9,966 nt of DNA from an uncultured Rubellimicrobium sp. (lineage in GTDB: Bacteria; Pseudomonadota; Alphaproteobacteria; Rhodobacterales; Rhodobacteraceae), in NCBI GenBank assembly GCA_902805995.1, contig CADCUU010000504.1:1-9966 (forward strand). The letters run 5' to 3'. Position numbers and translations under genes: made by a program. The notes under the pieces are model-generated. The model made no database searches. It was given only the letters and a program-made list of their open reading frames with translations, and was not told where the DNA came from. Position 1 is the stretch's first letter. The number at the start of each line of letters is the position of its first letter. Positions 1 to 5,622 of this stretch are shown piece by piece.

Positions 1-967
1 GTGGTGCGCCGGCGCCGCAGGCTTCGGTGAGGGGGACCATGTAGCCGGTCCACTCCCTGCCGCTCTTGGCGCGGAAGCGGGCCTCGGCATGGTAGGGCGC
101 CTCGATCCGATCGCCCGGACCTCGCCCTGCAAGGCTCGTCGCTGAACCTGCGCGGGCGTGCCGGAGTCAGACCCGCCCCCATCGCCTGGGCGCTCGAAGT
201 GCCGGTCCCAAACGCGCCGGAGCAGCGCAACCGCGGGCAGAGCTGCCGCCTCGGGCGGCGCGCCCGGAGCGTCAATCGCGTCCAAGAGCCGAAAGCCGTC
301 CGCCCCGACCTGAGCCACGTAGGCGTCCCTCTTGGGCCCGGCGGACGGCAGGCGCGCCTCCTCCACCCGGTGATCGTAGCGCTTGTGCCAGTCCGTCTCG
401 GGGACGTGACGCAGCGAGTCGGCCGCTACGGCGGCGATGGCGTTCAGCGGGGCGCAACGTCTTGGCCAGCAACTCGATCCGGTTCCAGTCGCGCACGGCA
501 GCAAGTAAAGGCGTGCTGTCGATGCGTTGGCGGCCCCGAGCCTTCAGGAGGCCCGCGCCTCGGGCCGCGTCGAGCACGCTGGTGATCAGGCGTTCGTCGG
601 CCTCATGCGCCAGCAGTGGCGTCTGGAAGTCGCGCAGGATGCTGTAGCCGAAGTCCGGGTCGGCCAAGTTTAGGACCAGGAGGTACTATTAGTCGATCCG
701 CGCCCGTACCGCCTCCGCGGCCTGCCGGTCGGAAAGGTTCTCGCGGGACCGCTTCGGCGTGACCAGCGCCAGCCGCCACAGCGCATAGGCCAGCTGGCCC
801 AGGACGGGATAGAGGTCACCAAAGGCAACATCGTCGAACACGGGGCCGAGTTGGTCGCGAAGGAGCAGGTAAGCGTTGCCGCGCGGGAACGCCGCTTGAT
901 CGACCGCCTCCGTCTGCGCGGGAACAGGCGGAACAGGGCGATCTGGGCGCAAGGACCTGGGTGCCAC
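1..967 (-). pseudogene. Decayed IS1182-family transposase, 5' two thirds, runs off left edge
   Basis: This is the remnant of a transposase of the IS1182 type. The start region (967 downward) gives the family's N-terminal pattern, with FPRGNAYLLLRDQLG followed by a LSDRQAAEAVRARID stretch. After two stop codons the same frame continues with DPDFGYSILRDFQTPLL and GLLKARGRQRIDSTPLLAA, which is the DUF772-like part. Near 450 the reading moves to another frame (LNAIAAVAADSL, then GADGFRLLDAID and ALPAVALLRRVWDRHF). Near 100-125 it shifts again, to YHAEARFRAKSGREWTGYMV. The family call rests on recognised conserved blocks. The stops (TAA at 691-689, TAG at 688-686) fall where the family usually has Trp-Lys, and the two frameshifts add to them, so no functional protein is possible. 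The first codon is taken as GTG at 967, though TTG at 952 is an alternative. The DDE half and one terminal inverted repeat lie outside the window. Confidence 0.85.
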
Positions 968-1267
968 TCCTATCAGAGTCGCAATTTCAACGCTCGATAG
1001 CTACGCGGATCCGATTTCGCCAACAGTATCTGACAGATATCGGTGAAGAAGTTCTGCACGAGTCGAACAGACCTCAATGCGCGCACTGACAGCTGACTCG
1101 GCCGAAGCAAGATAAGTTGCTTACAAGCAGCCAAGTGCCGCCAAGGAAGTCTGAAGATGTCTCACCGCACCCTTCAGCCGGCTCTTTCATCAATGCCGAC
1201 CTCGTCTCACCACAAGAAACAGAAGCTAGGCAAATGGTGACCTCAGATCAGGAGGTGCGCTGATGAG

Positions 1268-1338
1268 TTCTGACCGACTACCGATACCACTTCTCAGGCT
1301 AAGTGCCTCTCCTCGGAGCACCCCAACGTCGGTCAGAA
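1268..1338. repeat. 11-bp perfect inverted repeat with 49-base spacer
   Basis: TTCTGACCGAC at 1268-1278 is the exact reverse complement of GTCGGTCAGAA at 1328-1338. The 49 bases between them also contain a small CTCC-TC-GGAG palindrome. As RNA this would form a long stem-loop. As DNA it could be the ends of a small non-autonomous element or just debris. No gene overlaps it, and no promoter or terminator is recognisable beside it. Confidence 0.55.
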
Positions 1339-1384
1339 GCGGAAGATGAAGGGTGGACGAAAGGGTGAATGAAACTGGAAAATC

Positions 1385-1401
1385 TAGGGCCCAAGACCCT
1401 A
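1385..1401 (-). terminator. Weak candidate terminator downstream of tRNA-Thr
   Basis: Read on the minus strand, 28 bases after the encoded CCA of the tRNA, TAGGG and CCCTA form a 5-bp stem around a 7-base loop. A GATTTT stretch follows, its four T residues corresponding to A at 1379-1382. The placement is right for ending a monocistronic tRNA transcript, but the stem is short, so this is tentative. Confidence 0.3.
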
Positions 1402-1428
1402 ATTCCCTCATATCATTCCGGTTTAGTA

Positions 1429-1503
<75 letters not shown>

Positions 1504-1551
1504 GCTTTGGGCGTCCTACCATGCCGGGTTGCGGCCCGCAATCTTGGGTGA

Positions 1552-1582
1552 CGCCCACCACGATCGGTTGACATGGTGGGCG
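1552..1582. repeat. 9-bp perfect inverted repeat between tRNA-Thr and fbpB-like gene
   Basis: CGCCCACCA (1552-1560) and TGGTGGGCG (1574-1582) are exact reverse complements around a 13-base loop. The stem is very G+C-rich and lies 175 bases after the stop of the iron permease gene and about 50 bases before the tRNA, both on the minus strand. It could end the permease transcript or be a processing signal. No T tract follows on either strand, so a classical intrinsic terminator is not clearly supported. The loop contains TTGACA on the plus strand, probably by chance. Confidence 0.5.
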
Positions 1583-1756
1583 ATCGTCTCGCGGACGCCG
1601 TGAGCCCTCTTGACGGCGATCCGTGTCTACGGACACCAGCAAATCTTTACCACGACACGGTCCGAGGGTCGCCGATGTGGGCCAGCCTGTCGAAACGGAT
1701 GCAACAGTCTTGAATGTGACCACGTTGGCTGCTTGGACCACCGGTAGGGGGAGGGT

Positions 1757-3418
1757 TCACCGGTTCGTGCGGGCGAGCCAGGCGGTCGCGACGAGGCCGA
1801 CGAGGGTGATCGTCAGGGCGGCGGGGGCGGCTTCGCTCAGTTGCTCAAGGCTCGCCTTCGCATGGACGCGAGTGGCCAGCGTGTCGAAGCCGAAGGGCCG
1901 CAGGAGCAGTGTGGCGGGCAGCTCCTTGACGCAGTCCACGAAGACAAGGAGCAGCGCGGAGCCCAGCGAGGCCCGAGCGAGTGGGAGGTGCACGGCGCGG
2001 AGCGTCGCGCCCGCCGACCGGCCCAGCGAGCGGGCGGCCATCGGCACGGATGGGGAGATGCGCGCCAGTGCCGCGTCCGCCGTCCCTTGGGAGATTGCGA
2101 AGAAGCGCACGACATAGGCGAGCGTCAGCGCTCCGGCGGTGCCGGTGAGGAGGAGGCCGGGGTCGCCTCCGGTGACGCTCAGGATCAGGTCGGCCAGCTG
2201 ATTGTCAAAGGCTGCGAGCGGGATCAGCACGCCGATTCCCAGAACCGCCCCAGGCACGGCATAGCCGATGGCCGTCACGGGCAGGAGGAGGACCGGCACC
2301 CGGCGGCCCGACAGGCGCGCGCCATAGACCATCATCACCGCAAGCGTGACGCAGAGGAGCGATGCCGCGATCCCGACGCCCAGCGAATGGAGGAGCGCCT
2401 GGAGGAGGCCGGGCTCCACCCACTGCTCCGCGTCGAAGGAGTTAGACAAGAGGACCGAGACCGGGAGGACGAAGCCCCCCAGGAACGGGAGCAGGCAGGC
2501 CGCCCAGGCGGCCCAGGCGCGCCAGCCCCGAAGCTCCTGCGGTGTCACCGGACGGATCGCGCGGGCCGAAGCATGGGTCCGGCTGCGGCTGCGGCTGAGC
2601 TTCTCCAGGGTGACGAGGATCACCACCAGCGTGAGCACGCAGGCCGAGATCTGCGCCGCCCCCGGAAGGTTGCCCGCCTGGAGCCAGACCGAGAAGATGC
2701 CGGTGGTGAGGGTCTGGACCGCGAAGAACTCCACCGCACCGAAGTCGTTCACCGTTTCCATCATGACCACCGCCGCACCCGCGGCCATGGCGGGGCGGGC
2801 CAGCGGCAGGCCCACGCGCCAGAACCGCGCCCAGGGGCCGGCGCCGAGCGCGCGGGCGACCTCGAACACCGCGCCGGACTGCTCGCGGAAGGCGGCGCGG
2901 CAAAGAAGGTAGACGTAAGGATAGAGCGCGCCGGAGAGGACGAGGATCGCCGCGCCGCGCGTGCGGATCTGGGGGAACCAGTAGTCGCGCGCCGTCTCCC
3001 ACCCGAAGAGGAGGCGGAGGCCGCGCTGCACGGGGCCCGCGTATTCGAGGAAGTCCACGAGTGCGTAGGCGCCCACATAGGCCGGGACGGCGAGCGGCAG
3101 GAGAAGCGCCCATTGCAGCCAGCCCCGACCGGGGAACCGGTACATCGTGACGAGCCAGGCCGCGCCGGTCCCCACCGCTGCGGTGAGGACCCCGACACCC
3201 GCCATCAGGACCAGCGTGTTGGAAACGTAGCGCGGCAGCGTGGTGGACAGCAGATGGGGCCAGATGTCCCCGCTCCCTCCGGTCAGCGCGATCCAGAGGA
3301 CGGAGGCGACCGGAAGGAGGACCAGCGCGGCGATCAGCACGGCGAGGGCCGACCAGAGGTCGAGCCGAGTCCACGCCCTCCGACCGGGCGCGCTATCCTG
3401 AGCGATATGGTCAGCCAT
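1757..3418 (-). CDS. Iron(III) ABC transporter permease, FbpB/SfuB type, two fused permease domains
   Basis: The 553-residue protein is an inner-membrane permease of the ferric-iron ABC importer type, the channel part of a complex that normally also needs a periplasmic binding protein and an ATPase. It is very hydrophobic, with two homologous permease halves. Each half has an EAA-type loop that docks with the ATPase: around residues 185-208 (EVARALGAGPWARFWRVGLP) and around 458-484 (MAARSLGRSAGATLRAVHLP). The segment METVNDFGAVEFFAVQTLTTGIFSVW in the first half is typical of the FbpB group, rather than of thiamine or putrescine permeases. The start is ATG at 3418, with only a weak upstream AGG. 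It lies 53 bases after the SMR exporter gene on the same strand. Neither an ATPase nor a binding-protein gene is adjacent. The substrate could be another metal or anion, but ferric iron is most likely. Confidence 0.85.
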   Translation of the reverse strand: MADHIAQDSAPGRRAWTRLDLWSALAVLIAALVLLPVASVLWIALTGGSGDIWPHLLSTTLPRYVSNTLVLMAGVGVLTAAVGTGAAWLVTMYRFPGRGWLQWALLLPLAVPAYVGAYALVDFLEYAGPVQRGLRLLFGWETARDYWFPQIRTRGAAILVLSGALYPYVYLLCRAAFREQSGAVFEVARALGAGPWARFWRVGLPLARPAMAAGAAVVMMETVNDFGAVEFFAVQTLTTGIFSVWLQAGNLPGAAQISACVLTLVVILVTLEKLSRSRSRTHASARAIRPVTPQELRGWRAWAAWAACLLPFLGGFVLPVSVLLSNSFDAEQWVEPGLLQALLHSLGVGIAASLLCVTLAVMMVYGARLSGRRVPVLLLPVTAIGYAVPGAVLGIGVLIPLAAFDNQLADLILSVTGGDPGLLLTGTAGALTLAYVVRFFAISQGTADAALARISPSVPMAARSLGRSAGATLRAVHLPLARASLGSALLLVFVDCVKELPATLLLRPFGFDTLATRVHAKASLEQLSEAAPAALTITLVGLVATAWLARTNR

Positions 3419-3448
3419 GCGCGGGGCCTAGCCCAAGCGGTTGCGCCT

Positions 3449-3469
3449 GTCGAGGCGTGGCGCCTCGGC
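3449..3469 (-). promoter_or_regulatory. Hairpin between SMR exporter and iron permease genes
   Basis: GAGGCG-TGG-CGCCTC at 3452-3466 is a 6-bp perfect stem with a 3-base loop. It extends by C-G, a T-G wobble and G-C to 3449/3469. It begins 2 bases past the exporter stop codon and lies 30 bases before the permease start. There is no T tract on the minus strand, so it may be a partial terminator, an mRNA-stability element, or incidental in G+C-rich DNA. Confidence 0.35.
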
Positions 3470-3471
3470 CG

Positions 3472-3792
3472 TCAGTGCGGGGAGACGAGCTTGAGCCCGA
3501 CGATGCCCGCGAGGATCAGTCCGATGCAGAGGAGGCGGAGCGCTGTGGCTGGCTCTCCGAAGAGCCAGATGCCCAGGAGCGCCGTGCCGACCGTGCCGAT
3601 TCCCGTCCAGATCGCGTAGGCCGTGCCGAGAGGCAGCGTGCGGAGCGCGAGGCCCAGAAGTGAGAGGCTCAGCACCATCGCGCCCACGGTCCAGAGGCTG
3701 GGCCAGAGGCGCGTGAATCCTTCGGTGTATTTGAGGCCCACGGCCCAGCCGATCTCGAAGAGACCGGCGAGGACCAGGATGATCCAGGCCAT
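3472..3792 (-). CDS. sugE: SMR-family exporter, SugE/Gdx (guanidinium exporter) type
   Basis: This is a 106-residue, four-helix small multidrug resistance protein of the inner membrane. Family members work as antiparallel dimers that exchange a cation for protons through a conserved Glu in helix 1, visible here at position 12 in [19 protein letters not shown]. That segment, together with [20 protein letters not shown], fits the SugE/Gdx branch, which exports guanidinium, rather than the EmrE/Qac branch. The start is ATG at 3792 because GGGAGG (minus strand, 3805-3800) sits 7 bases upstream. The in-frame GTG at 3798 would leave almost no spacing. The Shine-Dalgarno sequence directly follows the GapR-like gene's TGA, and the 13-base gap argues for cotranscription. 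There is no room for a guanidine riboswitch immediately upstream. The 106-residue length is normal for the family. Confidence 0.9.
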   Translation of the reverse strand: MAWIILVLAGLFEIGWAVGLKYTEGFTRLWPSLWTVGAMVLSLSLLGLALRTLPLGTAYAIWTGIGTVGTALLGIWLFGEPATALRLLCIGLILAGIVGLKLVSPH

Positions 3793-3805
3793 GGGCACGC
3801 CTCCC

Positions 3806-4069
3806 TCAGGCCATGCCGAGGGCCTGCTTGTAGAGTTCGAGGATGGCCTCCTCCTCGTCGAGGTCGTCCTTGTCGCGCTTGCGCATCGAGATGATCTTCT
3901 TGAGGATCTTGACGTCGTAGCCGCGGCCCTTGGCTTCGGCGAAGACCTCCTTCAGTTCCTCGCCCAGGTCCTTGCGCTGGGCCTCCAGCGCTTCCGCGCG
4001 CTCGATGAAGGCGCGGATCTCGTCGCCGGGAACGGGTTCGGTCTCGACCACGGACAGGTGGGGGGGCAT
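3806..4069 (-). CDS. gapR: GapR-like DNA-binding protein (DUF2312/UPF0335)
   Basis: The 87-residue protein matches the DUF2312 family, found across alphaproteobacteria and named GapR in Caulobacter. There it is an essential nucleoid protein that binds overtwisted, A+T-rich DNA and helps topoisomerases. After a short, acidic, variable N-terminus come the long helix [20 protein letters not shown], the segment [20 protein letters not shown] and [20 protein letters not shown], which carry the basic residues expected to contact DNA. Length is typical. ATG at 4069 is chosen because AGAGGAG lies 6 bases upstream and the family does not extend further. An in-frame extension upstream encodes low-complexity basic sequence and is not credible. 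The gene diverges from a small membrane-protein gene across a 126-base region that contains inverted repeats. The function in this organism is inferred from the family. Confidence 0.9.
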   Translation of the reverse strand: MPPHLSVVETEPVPGDEIRAFIERAEALEAQRKDLGEELKEVFAEAKGRGYDVKILKKIISMRKRDKDDLDEEEAILELYKQALGMA

Positions 4070-4080
4070 GGGATTCTCCT

Positions 4081-4135
4081 CTTGCCGGGACTGCTCGGGG
4101 ACCACGGGTAGCCGCCCGGGGGGTCGCCCGGCAAG
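4081..4135 (-). promoter_or_regulatory. Leader stem abutting the gapR Shine-Dalgarno
   Basis: On the minus strand, CTTGCCGGG (4135-4127) and CCCGGCAAG (4089-4081) are exact reverse complements. They would close a stem-loop of 37 internal bases, mostly G and C. The 3' arm is directly followed by AGGAG, the gapR Shine-Dalgarno, so folding would place a stem beside the ribosome site. Whether it lies in the transcript depends on the start of transcription, which cannot be placed from sequence alone. Confidence 0.4.
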
Positions 4136-4142
4136 CGCTTGC
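4131..4142. promoter_or_regulatory. 12-bp perfect palindrome between divergent genes, possible operator
   Basis: GCAAGCGCTTGC is its own reverse complement, with a central CG as in many LacI-type operators. It sits between gapR (minus) and the small membrane-protein gene (plus), about 60 bases from each start, and could serve either. It shares five bases with one arm of the gapR leader stem. No cognate regulator is encoded in the window, so operator function is a guess. Confidence 0.3.
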
Positions 4143-4195
4143 GCCAGATGCCCGGTCGGGGTAGGCGCCGGGGACACGGCGGCAAGGAATCGCGC

Positions 4196-4411
4196 ATGGA
4201 AGTCCTGGTCTGGATCGGTGCCCTCATCACGCTCCTGGGGCTCCTGGGCGTGGTCTGGAGCATCGTGCTCGTGGTGCGCGCCCGCCGTGCGGGGCTGACG
4301 GACGAGGCCCTGCGGGCGAGGCTCCAGCGGGCGCTGCCGGTGAACCTGGGAGCGCTTCTGTGCTCCTTCATCGGTCTGATGCTGGTCGTGTTCGGCGTGA
4401 TGCTGGGCTGA
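4196..4411 (+). CDS. Small two-helix membrane protein, unknown function
   Basis: This encodes 71 residues with two hydrophobic helices, about residues 3-27 (WIGALITLLGLLGVVWSIVLVV) and 50-70 (LGALLCSFIGLMLVVFGVML). They are joined by a basic, charged loop (RARRAGLTDEALRARLQRALP). ATG at 4196 is preferred because AAGGAA lies about 7 bases upstream. Starting further upstream adds an arginine-glycine-rich stretch that looks non-coding. The helices and positive loop suggest an inner-membrane hairpin with both ends outside. I do not recognise a family and assign no function. It is followed 40 bases later by the DUF442 gene on the same strand, and may be cotranscribed with it. Confidence 0.7.
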   Translation: MEVLVWIGALITLLGLLGVVWSIVLVVRARRAGLTDEALRARLQRALPVNLGALLCSFIGLMLVVFGVMLG

Positions 4412-4451
4412 GCCCTCGACGGCAGGAAAGGGGGGCGCTAGGGTTCGGCGC

Positions 4452-4868
4452 ATGGACATTCGCCGCATCACCCCCGACTACGCCGTCTCGCCCCAGATCG
4501 AGCCCGAGGACCTGCCCGAGATCGCGGCCCAGGGCTTCCGCACCTTGGTCTGCAACCGGCCCGACGCCGAGAATCCGATGGAGCTGTCCTCCGAGATCAT
4601 GCGCGTCGCGACGGAGGCGGCGGGGCTGCGCTTCATCGACAACCCGGTGACGCATCCGACCATGACGCCCGAGCGGATCGCCACGCAGGCGGCGGCTTTG
4701 GGCGACGGGCCGGTCCTGGCCTACTGCGCCTCGGGCACGCGAAGCTCCATCCTCTGGTCCCTTGCCCAGGCGGGGCGGATGCCGGCGGACGACATCCTGT
4801 CGGCCACGGCGCGCGCGGGCTACGACCTCTCGGCGCTGCGGCCTCGGCTCGACTCCGCTCAAACGTGA
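4452..4868 (+). CDS. TIGR01244/DUF442 phosphatase- or rhodanese-like protein
   Basis: The 138-residue cytoplasmic protein belongs to the family annotated as TIGR01244 sulfur transferase or 'beta-lactamase hydrolase-like' (BLH), with a dual-specificity-phosphatase fold. The visible signature is YCASGTRSS, giving a nucleophile Cys92 and Arg97 in a loop C-x4-R. That spacing matches rhodanese loops better than the C-x5-R of protein tyrosine phosphatases. Also typical are the N-terminal DYAVSPQIEPEDLPEIAAQGF and the NRPDAENP segment. Length fits the stand-alone form. In other bacteria the domain is fused to or encoded beside the metallo-hydrolase BLH/ETHE1 and linked to sulfide or biofilm regulation, but no such partner is present here. 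ATG at 4452 has only a loose AGGG upstream. The catalysed reaction remains uncertain. Confidence 0.8.
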   Translation: MDIRRITPDYAVSPQIEPEDLPEIAAQGFRTLVCNRPDAENPMELSSEIMRVATEAAGLRFIDNPVTHPTMTPERIATQAAALGDGPVLAYCASGTRSSILWSLAQAGRMPADDILSATARAGYDLSALRPRLDSAQT

Positions 4869-4891
4869 TCGACTCGGGGGCGCCCTGCCCT

Positions 4892-4916
4892 CGAACTCAT
4901 GGTCCGCTTCGGCGTT
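4892..4916 (+). promoter_or_regulatory. EcfG-type general-stress promoter upstream of DUF892 gene
   Basis: CGAAC (4892-4896) and CGTT (4913-4916) are separated by exactly 16 bases. The alphaproteobacterial general-stress sigma factor EcfG recognises GGAAC-N16/17-CGTT, so this is one mismatch from consensus, at the first base. Transcription would start near 4922, giving a short leader before the AGAGGAGA Shine-Dalgarno at 4937-4944. DUF892/YciF-type genes are frequent members of this regulon, which supports the call. The sigma factor itself is not in the window. Confidence 0.6.
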
Positions 4917-4950
4917 GTGTCGCGAAGACACATGCCAGAGGAGACCAACC

Positions 4951-5496
4951 ATGGCTTACGACCAGACGTCGTCCGCGGGGACCATGACCTCCGAGGAGGC
5001 CAAGCAGAGCTACGTGATGGGCATCCAGAGCGCCCACGCCCTGGAGAAGCAGGCGACCCAGCTCATCAACCGTCAGTTGGAGCGCATCGAGTCCTACCCG
5101 GAGGTCGAAGCCGTGCTGCGCCTGCACGGAGCGGAGACGGAGGCGCAGATCCAGCGCCTCGACGGCATCCTGGCCGAGCTGGGTTCCGGTCCTTCCGTGG
5201 TGAAGGATGTGGCGACCCAGATGTCGGGGAACATGGCCGCGATCATGCATTCCGTCATGTCCGACGAGATCATGAAGAACCACTTCGCCAACGTCGCCTT
5301 CGAGGCGTTCGAGCAGGCGACTTACCGTTCGCTGATCGCGATGGCCCAAGCGACCGGGCACCAGCACCATGTCGCCATCTACGAGCAGACGCTGCGCGAG
5401 GAGGAGAAGACCTTCCAGACGCTGCTGGGCATGACCGACGCGCTGACGACGAAGTTCATGGAGCTGTCGCTGTCAGGCGAACACGCCAAGAACTGA
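4951..5496 (+). CDS. DUF892 ferritin-like protein (YciE/YciF family)
   Basis: The 181-residue, helix-rich cytoplasmic protein resembles the YciF/DUF892 family, which forms ferritin-like four-helix bundles with a di-iron site and is induced by stress. The pattern HALEKQATQLINRQLERIES, then LHGAETEAQIQRLDGILAELG, then HVAIYEQTLREEEKTFQTLL, supplies the paired Glu, His and Gln positions expected for metal ligands. I cannot fix the exact ligands by eye. ATG at 4951 has a strong AGAGGAGA 6 bases upstream. The EcfG-like promoter at 4892-4916 and the terminator at 5517-5548 make it look like a self-contained, stress-induced single-gene unit. A 6-bp hairpin (TGTGTC-GCGAA-GACACA, 4916-4932) covers the predicted transcript start. 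A role in iron or oxidative protection is inferred from the family. Confidence 0.85.
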   Translation: MAYDQTSSAGTMTSEEAKQSYVMGIQSAHALEKQATQLINRQLERIESYPEVEAVLRLHGAETEAQIQRLDGILAELGSGPSVVKDVATQMSGNMAAIMHSVMSDEIMKNHFANVAFEAFEQATYRSLIAMAQATGHQHHVAIYEQTLREEEKTFQTLLGMTDALTTKFMELSLSGEHAKN

Positions 5497-5516
5497 GCCT
5501 GTTCGCAGGTCGCTTT

Positions 5517-5548
5517 GGGGGCTCCCGGTCGGGGGCCCCTTCGCGTTT
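5517..5548 (+). terminator. GC-rich hairpin terminator after DUF892 gene
   Basis: GGGGCTCCC (5518-5526) pairs with GGGGGCCCC (5531-5539) in a 9-bp stem with one G-U pair and a GGTC loop. TTCGCGTTT follows. It starts 21 bases after the stop codon. The T tract is interrupted but the stem is strong, so an intrinsic terminator is likely. The gene on the other side converges (stop at 5623), so the hairpin may also limit read-through from that side. Confidence 0.65.
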
Positions 5549-5622
5549 CGACGGCGCGGCGCAGGAACGCTGCCCATGCTGGATCGCAGGCCAAGGGCGA
5601 CGTCCGGTGCCCCCTGCCCCTG

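Larger units (their letters stand above)
968..1428. other. Gene-poor stretch between transposase remnant and tRNA-Thr
   Basis: I see no convincing gene in these 461 bases. By eye the composition is clearly less G+C-rich than the flanking genes, and stops are frequent in all frames. The only structure found is an 11-bp inverted repeat at 1268-1278/1328-1338 and a weak hairpin at 1385-1401, both listed separately. It probably includes the outer end of the decayed insertion sequence and old flanking DNA. No terminal inverted repeat or target duplication could be assigned, because the other end of the element is outside the window. Confidence 0.5.

Noticed and set aside
1156..1239. Plus-strand small frame of 27 codons with a possible AAGGAAG upstream
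   Set aside because: It is too short, unfamiliar in sequence, and located in transposon-flanking debris. It is not supported without expression or conservation.
1561..1573. TTGACA on the plus strand as a -35 promoter element
   Set aside because: It lies in the loop of an inverted repeat, and no plus-strand gene follows before the transposon remnant's flank.
1841..3619. Long plus-strand open frame (592 codons) opposite the iron permease and exporter
   Set aside because: It is antisense to two well-recognised genes. Its translation is rich in Arg, Glu, Gly and Gln with no family features, as expected for the opposite strand of high-G+C coding DNA.
3793..3798. GTG start giving a sugE product two residues longer
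   Set aside because: The Shine-Dalgarno would be only one base from this GTG, whereas the ATG at 3792 has a 7-base spacing.
4139..4195. Upstream extension of the 71-residue membrane protein
   Set aside because: The added residues are Arg-Gly-rich and run into the palindrome region. The ATG at 4196 has a well-placed AAGGAA.
4869..4891. GGGCGCCC palindrome as a terminator of the DUF442 gene
   Set aside because: The 8-base palindrome has no loop and no T tract, so it would not form a useful hairpin.
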